Shown piece after piece: positions 1 through 10,862 of a stretch of DNA of 64,000 nt. The stretch lies in NCBI GenBank assembly GCA_013396635.1, contig WBMW01004950.1, forward strand, positions 427,746 to 491,745, in the 5' to 3' direction. Within the stretch, counting starts at the first letter, position 1. Each line of letters starts with the position of its first letter. Below the pieces are notes generated by a model. It searched no databases. It saw only the letters and a list, made by a program, of their open reading frames with translations, and had not been told where the DNA came from. This DNA is from Penelope pileata. Lineage: Eukaryota; Chordata; Aves; Galliformes; Cracidae. Position numbers and translations under genes: made by a program.

Positions 1-640
1 CAAAAAAAAAAAAAAAAAAAAAAGGCCAGGAGAAGGGTTGATCTCACTGAGCGAAAATAAAGAATAAAATGGCTGCGTGTACCCATGGGTGGAAATGAAT
101 GCAAAGAAATTGTGAGCAAATGCTGAAGTTTTGTTTTAGCCTTTTTCTGGAACTTCAAGCTTTCCCGGTTTCTCGGTCAAAACTCGATGTAAATGTCAAA
201 TGAGAAATGTTAAAAATGTTCCTGCTGCTGTTTTCCTTATTCGATTTTGATACTGCTGTAAAATGAATTCTGGTTGGAACTGTATTTCTTATCTCTGTTC
301 TGCGATGCGATCTCTGCTGCAGTCCCTGTACCCTGCCGGCACCGAGCCGCTCTGTGATATTTCAGTGCAATCGCTTTGCCTTGAACCACGCTGCACCACG
401 AATCGCTGACGGGGGAACGCTGGGGGATGGCAGAGCTCAGGGTCCGTGCCATGGCACCGTTGTTCCGTAGCGATCAAACTGGAAAAGGTTGCTTGGTTCT
501 GGGTGGGATTTTTTTTTTTAAATAATTTTTATTGACTCTGTCATTTCACTGCCTATTTGTGCTCCGTGAAAACAACGCCGAACAACGCCTTTTCCTCCCG
601 ATTTTCCCGAATTTTCACTTAGGAGAGCCACACTCATTTC
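1..640. other. Unannotated flank with leading A-run
   Basis: The window opens on a homopolymer A-run of about 22 bases, followed by ordinary AT-leaning sequence. The open frames are short, overlap on both strands and match no family I recognise. I see no repeat family, splice-site pair or RNA gene here. Confidence 0.6.
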
Positions 641-1560
641 CCGTTACCTGTTCGGCGGTAGAAAGCAGAAGGTGCCACGCCGAAACCCACCCACCTTTGT
701 GCTGCCCCCGGCCCCGCGCAGGGGACGGACAGACAGACAGGAGGGGACGGACAGGCAGACAGGAGGGGACGGACAGACAGACAGACAAAAAGTAGTTTTG
801 CTTCCTCCCCCTCCGCCTCTTTTAAACCGCTTTTAAACCCCAGCGAGAAGGCGAAGGGGGCCGCGCTTTGTTGCAGCCCCCGGGGCCGCGCAGCGCTATT
901 GTCTGCGCGCAGCCGCGGGGAGATGCGCGCCCGCGGGGGGATCCGCGCGCTGCGGAGGGGGCGATGCGCGGGGCTGCGGCAAAACAATGGCCGGGGGGGG
1001 CCGGGGGGGCTCGCGCTGCTGCAGGGGCCGGGCCCGCTCCCCTCCCCGCCGGGCGCGCAGCGCTCAGCTCCGGCGCAGTGAATAACATAATTGGGAGCGG
1101 GTTCAATCACTGCCAGTCTAGACTCGCCCAGACACATCAATTAGAGGGGCGGCCGCGTTAAAGGGACCGCGCGGCGGCCGCGGCCTTCCCGATCCGCGGC
1201 GAGCGGGGAAACAGCCGAAAAAAAAATAATAAAAAAATAAAAAATAGCGGTAATGAAAAATGGGCCGGAATTAAAACGGGGAGAGAGAGCGCCGAGCGGG
1301 CTCCCCCACGCTGCTATTCCAAGAGAAAAAGAGGGGATAAGCGGTGGAATAGAAGGCGTTTTCTCGCCCTCCCCCCCCTCCAAGGCCGCCCGCGCAGCGC
1401 CGTAATTCGGCGCACGGAGCGCGCAGGGTCCGGGGGGGCCCTGGGAGCTGCGGAAATGTCAGCGCTCCCCGCACCGAGCCCGGCACCGGGGGGAGGATGG
1501 CCCTGCCCGCAGCTGAGCACGAACTTCTGCGGCATTTTTCCCTTCTGCAGACAAAAGGAG
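640..1560. promoter_or_regulatory. CpG island, candidate promoter
   Basis: This stretch is very GC-rich and dense in CpG, especially between about 860 and 1200, whereas the surrounding 60 kb is CpG-poor. It has GC-box-like GGGGCGG and GGGCGGCC strings near 1146 and alternating GCGC runs near 900-970 that resemble NRF1-type sites. An A/T-rich island near 1220-1250 interrupts it. No TATA box is obvious. In vertebrates such islands usually mark promoters of housekeeping or developmental genes, or of divergent lncRNAs; that role is inferred. Open frames on both strands look like compositional by-products, because stop codons are rare in GC-rich DNA, and none has a recognisable domain. Transcription direction cannot be told from sequence. 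Confidence 0.75.
721..786. repeat. 22-bp minisatellite, three copies
   Basis: Three head-to-tail units of 22 bp, each starting GGGGACGGACAG and ending in CAGACAG-type tetramers, begin at 721, 743 and 765. The middle unit has one A-to-G change. Internally the unit is built from GACA/GACG tetramers, so it probably grew by slippage. It lies at the 5' edge of the CpG island and may vary in copy number between individuals. Confidence 0.9.
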
Positions 1561-3330
1561 GGCTATTGCGTTGGGTTTATTTTTGCTTTATGTATAGATA
1601 TAAATACAGAGCGTTCTCGTCCCGGCTTTGTGCTGTTCATTCCGTGATAATTTCAGCGTTTTCCATAGTGCTTTTTCGCTGAAATAAAAGAAAGCTGTGG
1701 GCAAAATCAGTGTTGTATGTTGAGAGGAAAATGGCAGAGGAAAAGAAACGCTGGGCATCCATGTAGTTAATAAATAAAATGCATAAGTCAGGCTCGGCAC
1801 GGATCGAGATGTTATTCAGCACTAAAAAAATGCCAGAGTGCGGCTGGTTTAATTGGAAGCATTTATAATATGGGACCCTGAAATTAAATGTAGCACAATA
1901 TGCAATGCAAAGAATTAAAAGGGGGAGAGATGGACAAAGTAAGGCGCATCTTTTTGGGAAATTGCATTAAAAAAACCCTCTCAATTTTTGCAAACCGCTG
2001 TTATCCAGGAGTTTGGGCTGAGCTGCAATTGTAGCATTCAGCCCTGTGACTTTGACCTCCTCGTAGCTGAGCTGGAACTCCCTTCCCAAGTTGAAAGGCA
2101 TGGGGCTTGGTGGCTGGGGAAAAAAAAAAAAAAAAAGACATTCTGCAGTTTTGCAGTGTTGCTCTTTTATTTCAAGCTCGAAGCGGCACCTGAAGTTACG
2201 TGGTATCGTGGCTCAAAAACTGGAGGATGGCTGCTTTTTTGCTTCTGAATTCTTTCCAAAATACATAAGGATTTATTGGGCTGGATACCAAATTGTAGCT
2301 GAGCTACGATAGTGGAGCGTAGTGGCTCGTGCTGATTAGATGATGGATTGATTTCTAATTGATTTCTAATTCAAAACTTCATTCCCATCATAAATCTTTG
2401 ATATTAAAATGCGGCTTTAGGTGGAAATCTGATTGCAGCCTCTTCACAAAGTCATTTCAAGCCAGACAGTGTGCTAGCTGCAAATGGCATAATGCATCTT
2501 TTTGGTGGCTCTGTTAACTCTTTCGCTTCCCAGCGATGCAGTCTCTCTGGCCGCACTTCAGTGCTTTAAGGTGATGAAATGTTTATTCATAGCCCGTTTG
2601 CACGCAGCCCCAGTAAGAATAGAAGGCAGTGTGCTACCCGGAGTATCAGGTAAATGCTGCCTGCTCCTCCATTGTCAGATGGCTTTGACTCTTCTGACGG
2701 CCACTTGGCTTTTGTGCTGCCCTATTTTTTTTTTTTTTCATTTTTATCCTAGAATTTTCCTGCACAGAAAGTGGCACACAGATACGAGGTGAGGACGCTG
2801 TGGGCTCGCATAGGTGCAGCTCTGCAGCGCGGTGCCTGGAGCAGAGCCCTGCCAGCTGCACGCCCTGCTGCTGCCCTGCCTCTTCCCAGGGCTCGGAAGG
2901 AAAGAGCATCCCAGTTCTTCTTCACTCTTGGGAACACACACATTGTTTCAATAATCCAGGCAATAAATGCTAATTAGTAATGCTTAAGGACCCTACCAGT
3001 CGGAGTAATTATCATAATCTACCTCTTCCTTGTTAAAAACCTTCCTTGCTGATTTAAAAATTTCGAAGCGATGGTGTCATTGCTCTTTCTCTGGAAAGCT
3101 CTCGGCGTTAGCAGCAGGACGTGGCTCTGCTGCACGGTTTGCATGTGGCACAGGGAATATATGGGGAAGGTTTTCTCACATGCAGAATTTAGTTCTGGAG
3201 CAGATATTTCAGCTTCGCCTTCCTTCTCCGCGCCCTCCCTTCTCCAGCCCCACCAAAAGCAGAGGGAGAACAAAGGAAATCACCAACTCTGAAGGCATCA
3301 TTAAGTACGAGCAGCACCAGCAAGATAGCG
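1560..3330. other. Intergenic/intronic stretch, no gene seen
   Basis: This is AT-leaning sequence with A-runs near 2120-2136 and a T-run near 2728-2739. The blocks around 1840-1990 and 2930-3030 are AT-rich with TAAT cores and could be regulatory, but that rests only on their appearance. I see no coding exon or repeat family. Confidence 0.5.
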
Positions 3331-3334
3331 TGTG

Positions 3335-3680
3335 ATATGACAACATATTTTATGGCACAAAAGTAGAGATAATGAAATAATTCGGTGGTATTCTTAGCTA
3401 ATTAGCACAAAGATCTTTCAGAAGCCATCAAGAAAATGGATCTCATCAAATCTAATAATACGCTACATTTCCCAAAGATGCTGCGTTTTGCAGTGTTGCT
3501 GCTGCTTCGCCACCTGATACAATAACACAAAAGGTTGCAGATAGTTGCACGTTTAATTGGACTGTTTTTCCAGATAATCTTTCCTGCACAAAATGATGAG
3601 GTATTTAGAGGAAGTGAATCTCTGCAGCTGGAATTTTCAATATTAGCCATTAATAGAGGGGGGGAAAAAAAATCATAGCT
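3335..3680. promoter_or_regulatory. Candidate conserved non-coding element with TAATTA palindrome
   Basis: The block is AT-rich, free of recognised repeats and contains a perfect 10-bp palindrome GCTAATTAGC at 3397-3406, a double homeodomain core. Other TAAT and ATTA cores follow within 250 bp. Homeodomain clusters of this kind are common in enhancers near developmental genes. Conservation cannot be tested here, so the call is an inference from motif density. Confidence 0.28.
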
Positions 3681-4914
3681 TCAGAAAAGCCAGATCTGTT
3701 ATAAATGATCCATTAAAAAGATGAAATGATCAGGCAGGAGCCATTTTGGGCTGATCGTGATGGGGCTGACTCACTTTGATTCGGACTTGGTGAATTAACG
3801 CTGGAGTCCGAGAGCTTTTTATAGAGTTAATTGGGGACGGAGATCGCCCGGTTTCTGATTTTCCTGACAGTGAGGAACGCGTGGCAGAGCCTGGGAGAGG
3901 CCTGGGCCCGCTGCTTGCTGTCTCTGCTCCCATCCCAAGGGCAGAGCCTCGGGAACGCAGTCCACTGGTGGCATTGCTGCAGGTCTCCATAGGACGGCCC
4001 GTGCCGTGCCAACACTTTTTCCTGTGGATGCACGAGGTTTTTAGCAGCAGTCAGTGGCTGTGTGTGTTCCCAAGCACAGGCCCAGCTGCCGTTCTGCAGA
4101 TGGAATGGGACGGGTACCTGCAGGGCACTGCTGCTGGAAGCCTGGGTCAGGCACGCTCCCAGTAATTAGGGGCATCAAATGTTATTCAGAATATCTCATT
4201 ATACGTCCTTGATCTGAGCGTGTATCCGAGCTCATGTGATGCGTTCACCAGCGAATCTGCTGACTGCATTCGATATACTCAGGGTTACTTTTTCCTCTGC
4301 CAAACAAAGGAATGTCTGAAGGGCCGAGCTCCCCAGCTCAGCATCGTGCTGAGCAAATGCCAGCGTGCAGCTCACGCTTGGAATAACGGGAGGGGATTTG
4401 CACCAGCCTTGTAGATAAAGCTCTGGTTCTGGCTGTACTCTGGTCCCAAACTGAGCTTTCCCCTCGTGTTAAAGTGCACTCAGAGAGGTGGTGCTGGGGA
4501 AGATGCTATGGCCTGGGGCTGTGTTTGCACATGAGCTGGAGCCTGCAGTGCCTGGTACTAGAGACCCTAGAATATGAAAAGAGACTTTCCCTGCTCCAAA
4601 AAATGGAGACTTTTACATAGGGTCGATGGAGGGGATGTGAGGAGAAAAGGCACCCAAGGGTGAGGAGATGTGCCCAAGGACACATGGCACGTCCCTAGCA
4701 GAGCTGTACTCCTGTCTCCTGGTCCAGGGGCTGCGGTGCTCAACAGTGAACGTTCTTCCTCTGTGGTGGTTTCCAGGTTGTGAATCAGGTTCTGAAACAC
4801 CAAGGGACTGGTGTTATTCTGTGAGCAAGTCATGCATTTTTTCTGTTTTTAATTTTTTTTTTCTTGTGCCATTCACCCAGTGAATATTGGATATATGAGG
4901 ACGTTGCAATCAAT
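3681..4914. other. Intergenic/intronic stretch, no gene seen
   Basis: Mixed-composition DNA with short conflicting open frames on both strands. I see no recognised repeat, RNA gene or convincing regulatory cluster. Confidence 0.5.
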
Positions 4915-4965
4915 TATATACATATATGCACCAATTATATATATATTCTATATATATATATATTT
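4915..4965. repeat. (TA)n microsatellite
   Basis: Imperfect TA dinucleotide runs, two main tracts separated by a TTC interruption. It is a slippage-prone simple repeat with no indicated function. Confidence 0.85.
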
Positions 4966-7480
4966 CCAAGATGAAAGATGAGTCTCTGAACTACACAGCG
5001 GTCAAAGAGGCTGTGGAAGGCTGAGACTCTGTCCTGCAATTGCCGTGATTTACCAGCTCCACACGTTAGCCTATGGCGCTCTGATCTCCTGGGCTGAGAT
5101 AGGTGGCACAGAGCCCTTTATTTGCTGGCTCTTGCATCCATGCTCACAGAACTCCACCTCCAGCAGTGCCCTAATGCTGGGCTGGGTGGGACACTGCACC
5201 TGCTTTGTGTGTTCTTATCTGTCCACAATTTCCATGGAGGGAGGTGGGAAGGCACGAACGTAGGCTTTGCTGTGCAATGTGTGCTTCTGTCCTTTAAGTA
5301 AGGCAGCGTCCAGCAGCGAGTGCCAAAGGATGGGTCGTGCTTCTGGGCACCAGCTGTGGTCTGAGAGTCAGCCCCAAGAAGGGTTCGCTTTGCCAGAGCT
5401 CATCTCAACATGCTGACCCGCACGTAGTGAAACCTGCTGCTGTGTAACTGAAAATGGGACACAAAGGGCTCCATGGCTGTCCTGTATGGCAGAGAGGAGG
5501 AGCACAGCCAGCGCCCAGCAGTCCCCGCACATCTCTGGCTCTGCAGGAGGCTGAACCCATGGCTGAACCCATCCTGGAGGCTGCTGCTGACCGTCCTGTG
5601 CTCCTCACCTGGTGCCCTGCTGCTTCCTCCGCTGCTGAGATGAGTTATGCACAAAGTGCTGTGAAGCATCGGACGTTTGGGAGCTGAGGAGCGCTGCCTC
5701 AGCGTGTGAACTCGGTTCTGCATGAGCCTCACCTGGATGCCTCTGGGAAGGACACAAAGTGGGGGAAAAAGAAAAAAAAAAAGATTGCTGGACTTTGGGT
5801 TTCATATGCACCTGTGTTTGTATCATGTCTGAACTCGCAAAGAACATCCGTGGTTATTCGCAAGGAATCCAGTAAATGGTGGATGTGTGCCTCAGTTACT
5901 GCAGTGTGTGTGTCTCATTTATCCCCTCCTCCCCTTCCCCAGGGACCCCCGCTGCCGAGCACCGCTGGGCTGGGGCAGGGGCAGGGACAGGGGAGGGTGG
6001 GGGCAGTGCCTGCAGCACCTCACATGCACAGGGACCAAAACTGCCCTCCGAAGTTGGTTTGGTTGTGTTTTCACTTCATAGTCAGCAGGATGAGGTGATT
6101 TAAAAGGTGTTTGCATCGCGCTGCTGAAGGCCAAAATACACTAAAATTGGTGAAGTCTGTGCTCCTCCCCTGCATTTCATAGTAATGCTAAGTAACAGTG
6201 CAGCTTTGGCATCATTCCTCTCCTCCTTCATCTCCCTTTGATCTTTTCCACGTGACCTAGCATCCCACGTGTAGTTTTTGGGGTTTAATGTGGGTTTTGA
6301 AAGATGCTTCAGCATAATTGGAGAAGGGGGGAAGCCAGGGCTCTGCAATGCCCACGCTCTGCTCTCTGTTAGTGCTCAGTTCCTTTTGGAAGATACAAAC
6401 AGGAGAGTTAAGAATAATAAATATGCAAACACGTGGCATGCTGGTACAATTGCCAGAAGTATTCAATGAAAATCTCCAGTCCTTGTGTTTTCTGAGCAGC
6501 CAAATGCTCCTTTTTTTATGCCCATGCCATACAGGCTGACATTGCAGGGACAAAAATGCTGCATTTTTTCCCCTTATCCTGTTTTAGGGAGAACTTTCCC
6601 CAAATTGCAGCCACAAAACGCACACACCTCCATCCACTGCACGGCAGGGAGAGCTGGGAGCTGGGGGCTGGAACAGCGAGAGAACTTCCAGAGGCAGAAT
6701 AAGAGCTTAAATTCAATTCCTTGTGAGGGATTCTCCAAGTCCCCAAATGGCAGCGGGACAGCAGGGAGTGCCTTGGCACATTTATCATTTCGGTTGAGAT
6801 ATGAACCCAAGGTCCCTCTTGTTCAGGGACAGATGTCCAAGGAGAAGCTGTGTTCCCTTGGCACATGCTGTGTGAAACCTTCTTCTTTTTTTCTTTTTTC
6901 TTTATTTTTTATTAATTCCCATTCTGGTTTCAATACCCCAAAGGAGACAACACTTCTTGGAAATACCTCCTCAGCTCAGAAAGAAAAGGACAAAATATTC
7001 TGGGGTTGGAATAGTCCAGGTTGGAATGCATCTGTCCATCAGGAAACAACACAGGGCTTAATGAGGACATGGAGCAATACGCGGATGTGTTTTGTTCACA
7101 TATTTTCACACCTCAGTGTTGAGTAATGCATCACCCCTGCAGCATGGCTGAGGGTCTCAAAGTGCATGGAACGGAGTGAACTCCCACAGCTCCCATTGTG
7201 GGGTGGACATATAGAAATATTCACACGAGGAGAAATCACAGGCAGAGATTTAAGTCCCATATTTTCAAGATTTTGTCCTCCTATCCACACTTCCATTTTC
7301 CTGGGTAACATGGGGTAAGACTTCAAATTTGCAACCCAACCATCAAGGAAATGCATCAGGCACAGCAGAATCCAATGCCTTCTGGGTTGGTGGTTGCTTC
7401 ATTTTTTCGCTGGGTCAGGGGAGCAGCCTGGCTTTCAGCTTTGCTTTCCTGATGGCTGGGGTCTGTGGGGTGGGCGGGTG
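4966..7480. other. Intergenic/intronic stretch, no gene assigned
   Basis: Contains G-rich low-complexity sequence (GGGGCAGGGGCAGGGACAGGGG-type, near 5973-6003), a T-rich tract near 6887-6912 and two CACGTG E-boxes at 6249 and 6266. A 213-codon plus-strand frame covers 6485-7126. It shows no domain and reads through the T-rich tract as a Phe/Ser run, so I do not call it a gene. Confidence 0.5.
6249..6271. promoter_or_regulatory. Paired CACGTG E-boxes
   Basis: Two perfect CACGTG hexamers lie at 6249-6254 and 6266-6271, 11 bp apart. The first reads CACGTGAC, which is most of a TFEB/CLEAR-type palindrome. MYC/MAX, USF, CLOCK/BMAL1 and TFE family proteins bind this core. Occupancy is unknown. Confidence 0.35.
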
Positions 7481-7484
7481 CTGA

Positions 7485-7660
7485 GCACCTCTGCGTATCA
7501 GCACAGCCTGAAAGCGCTGATTAGAAAGTTTGGCCGAAGCATTTTGCCTGAGATGGCAGAGCTGATAATTGGATTTCAGTTCTCTGCAGCCCAGTCCATT
7601 ACTACCCCTATAAATCACAGCGCAGCACTCACTTGTCTAATGCACCCTTCGCTTTAAAAT
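7485..7660. promoter_or_regulatory. Candidate conserved non-coding element
   Basis: This repeat-free block carries CTGATTAGAAA and CTGATAATTGGATTT, homeodomain- and GATA-like cores close together. Its texture differs from the looser flanks. The call is motif-based only; alignment to other amniotes is the needed test. Confidence 0.22.
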
Positions 7661-10600
7661 GTTTCCTTTACAGCCTTTTCCCTCTGTGCCTATGAAGAAT
7701 GCCACAGCAGAGCAGCAAAGGGATGGAGCTGCCCCTTTGGACGCCTTTAGTGTAACACTCTGAGACTTGTTGACTCCCATCCAGCATCAGCTCTCCCTGT
7801 AAAAGAACTGCTAATGCTCTCTGTGCCACATCTGACAGCTTGAATGGCTTTTACACCTACAAGGATTTTACATCCTGGCTGGGGAAGCTTCTTTCTTTGG
7901 GTCAGGTTAGGCTAATTGCAGCACAAACTGAATTTTGGTTTGTGATTTGGTTGTGTTTGCGAGATGCGTCGCCTGCGTCTCTAGCCTGAGTCCTGGGACG
8001 GTTGCGAGCTCAGGCACAGGATGGGACCCACCGCACCCCTGGGGGTGCAGGCTCCATTCACATCACTCTGGCAGATGAGCTCCAGTTTGGGTTCAGCCTT
8101 GCGAGGTCCCACGAGCAGAACCAGGGTCAGGTCCACATACACCTGAGTGCCACTTAGAGGGGGCAGTGCCTGAGGTCATGGGGCTGCAAAGAAGAGTTCC
8201 TGAGCCCGGGCGAGACAACTCACAGGCAAAAGATGCACATGCAAACCTTTGCTAAATAAGAACCTTCTTCAGATGCTAAATGTGTTTTGACCCAGGACTA
8301 GAAAGTGGCTATCTAGTCCTTGAGAAGGTTGTGTTACGTGTCATGACAAAACCATCTCTGATGGCACGTGTTCTTTTCTATCACTGCACTTTCCCTCTGG
8401 GCAGGTGGGTAGCCAGGCATCTTTTTAAAGAAATCAAACAACAAGGTGAAATCAGAAGTATGAGGAATCAGGGAATACCCCAGCTAAGAGGCAGCTGAGA
8501 AACAAGGCATGACTGACATGGGTCAGGTGGGGAGATCCCTGGCACTTGTTGAGCTCTGGCTCTGCAGTCAAAGGGGTGACTGCAGGGATGCGTTCAAGTC
8601 TTACAGTGGGGTCCAAAAGAGCCTGACAGAGAGATTTGGAAGCTTTGACTGGGGGATTGAGTGGGAGGGGAGCACCAATAGGGAACGCATCTTCTGGTTT
8701 TGGTGGCAGCCTGTCTCCTGAGACGAACTTCAGCTGTGCCCTGCTGCTGCTAAACAGAAATCAAAGGTAACAGCCTTCCTGCTGACTTCCCCCTGCCTCC
8801 CCACTATCTCTAGGCAATTATTTCTTGAATCTTCAGCATTACCGCATCTATGTGTCATCTATAAAAGAAACAAACCCAAACATTTTCTCTGCTAGAAGAG
8901 ATGCAAAAATAGAAATCTGGAGAAGAATGAGCACTTAAACATGCTATTTCTTTATTAACACGTGCTCATTTCTGAGTTTTGACTTTTTCCTCTTCATCTG
9001 CTGCCATCAGAGCCTTGCCTCTTTACTAAGGAGCTGGACTCTGGATGATGCAAAACCCACATTTATAATGGGAAAAGTTCCTGATCTGATTTTAGTGTTA
9101 TTGGCAGAATTGCACCAGTGATAATTTTGACCCAGAGACAGAAAAATCAGACCTTAAAACACCAATCCAAGAGCTCACCAGCAGGAGATCTTGCTCCTGC
9201 TGACACGAGTCAAGCCCGTACACCTGGACATTTTTTATCCATATCAAAGAAGAAGTCTGGAACTAAATGTAATCTATTTCCCAGAACTTGGTCATGCTTC
9301 CATGTAAAACGAGGGCTTTGCTGTCAAGACAAGAACAAATTTTGGGGGCCTTCACACAACTTTCTCTGATAGGTGCATCGAAGAGATGGATTCATCTGGT
9401 TTATGAGGGATCAGTGGAGCAGTTCTTGCCATCTCTCCAAGCACGCTCACCAGATTCCTACCCCACCTTCACAGCCCTCTGCTTATGCTTAGGAACACAG
9501 AAATGGAGAATTAGGCCCCACCTCACCATTCAGTGCTCCTAAAGAGATCCAGCTGAGTAAACCCAGGAGATTGGAACCAGCCTTTCATCTACTAATGGTC
9601 TAATGGGATCCCTTTGTGTTGATTTTAGCACTTTCTCTTCTTGGCTGAATCAAAGAACCCATTGCAATAATGCCCAACCTTTTATTGCTGTGCCATGTTA
9701 TTCATGAACTATTCCTGTCCCATGGTTATTTTTTGCTTTGGCATCTAGCCTGCTTAAAAATATTTGTAAAACAAAAGAAAGGAACAGTTTTTCCACTTCC
9801 TGTCTGTCTGTCTAGAGCTGTGGGTCTAAACAGCTTCCAGCTTTGGGAATCCAGTGAATAATTTATGAGGGTACGGGATGCTGCGAGCCAGGACCTTGGC
9901 ATCCCTGGGCTTGGTGTGTTCTAGGCAAGTTCTAGTCCTGTTCCTATCCCAGGGCCATGGTTACCACTGACCCATCCCTAGAAAATGTAGCAAAACCAGA
10001 ACTCGTGCCCTCATTCTCCTTAAATTTCAGGCAAAATTTGAACTTGATTTATCCTGCAGTTGAGTCTTTCTTCAGGAGACCCAGTGAAGTTTGTTGAGAC
10101 CTTGGCCCCACCTTTGGTCGTTAAAATCCTGACACATCCAGGTCTGCAGAAACCACTTAAAAAGTACAAAACCAGCAGGAAGCACCAAGCAGCATTGTGT
10201 GAGAAGGGATTTTCCTGTGCCCCTTTGATTGCAATGGATCAGCCCATCTAATATTGCACAAACTGACGTCTCTAAAAATAGACGTCTGAACAGTCAGTCA
10301 ATGGAGCAATCCAATTGCCTGAACATTCTTGGGTGCTTTATCATTGAAATCGTAATAAATCACAGCATGCCACAAGCTGCACTGAGCTGCATCAAGTTAC
10401 ATTCCCACCAATAACATGCGGTAACCAGATGAAATCAGGGTGACGTGATGTAATTGATCCGAAAATTCAATGCATGCGCTGTTTTGTCTTAAAAAAAAAT
10501 TGGCCTAAAGAGGTTCTCTTTTTAAAATGAGGGGGTTTTATTAAAATCACCACCAGAGTCACATTTTGACTCACTATTTCTCCCTTTTATTTACTTTAAA
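7661..10600. other. Intergenic/intronic stretch, no gene seen
   Basis: Low open-frame content and no recognised repeat family. A purine/pyrimidine-mixed region near 8150-8180 faintly resembles a CTCF core but has inserted bases. Nothing here can be named. Confidence 0.5.
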
Positions 10601-10611
10601 TAATGAGCACG

Positions 10612-10682
10612 TGGGGCCTGCCCTGAAGTCCATTGAACTTCATTGAAAGATTACTATTGATTCCAGATTTGGACTTGGCCTA
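10612..10682. mobile_element. MITE-like fossil with internal symmetry
   Basis: The sequence contains CCTGAAGTCCATTGAAC, then CATTGAAAG, then CTATTGATTCCAGATTTGG. It resembles an old interspersed repeat, seen in turtle, crocodile and bird genomes, whose body pairs a 'gaagtcaatgg' arm with its reverse complement. I recognise the pattern from memory and cannot assign a family name. Divergence is high, so it is long inactive. Confidence 0.42.
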
Positions 10683-10834
10683 TTGGGAATTTTGCAGTAA
10701 AAGGGAGAAGAATCTCTACACTGCATTTTTTAGGACTAACACACCAATGCTCCCATGAGCTCCTCAGGAAGATCCTTCCACCAAGTAACACCTATCACTG
10801 TTCGGAAAATTCTCTTTATATATAGCTCAGACCC

Positions 10835-10862
10835 AAACCCTTTTACTTAATTAAAAGGGTTT
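10835..10862. repeat. Perfect 11-bp inverted repeat with 6-nt loop
   Basis: The left arm AAACCCTTTTA at 10835-10845 is exactly complementary to TAAAAGGGTTT at 10852-10862, with loop CTTAAT. The right arm is then partly repeated downstream (GGGTTTTAAAA units to about 10900), giving a small cruciform-prone AT-rich patch. Confidence 0.8.

Noticed and set aside
868..1161. Frames inside the CpG island
   Set aside because: GC-rich DNA has few stop codons. Frames exist on both strands and are Ala/Arg/Gly/Pro-rich with no domain.
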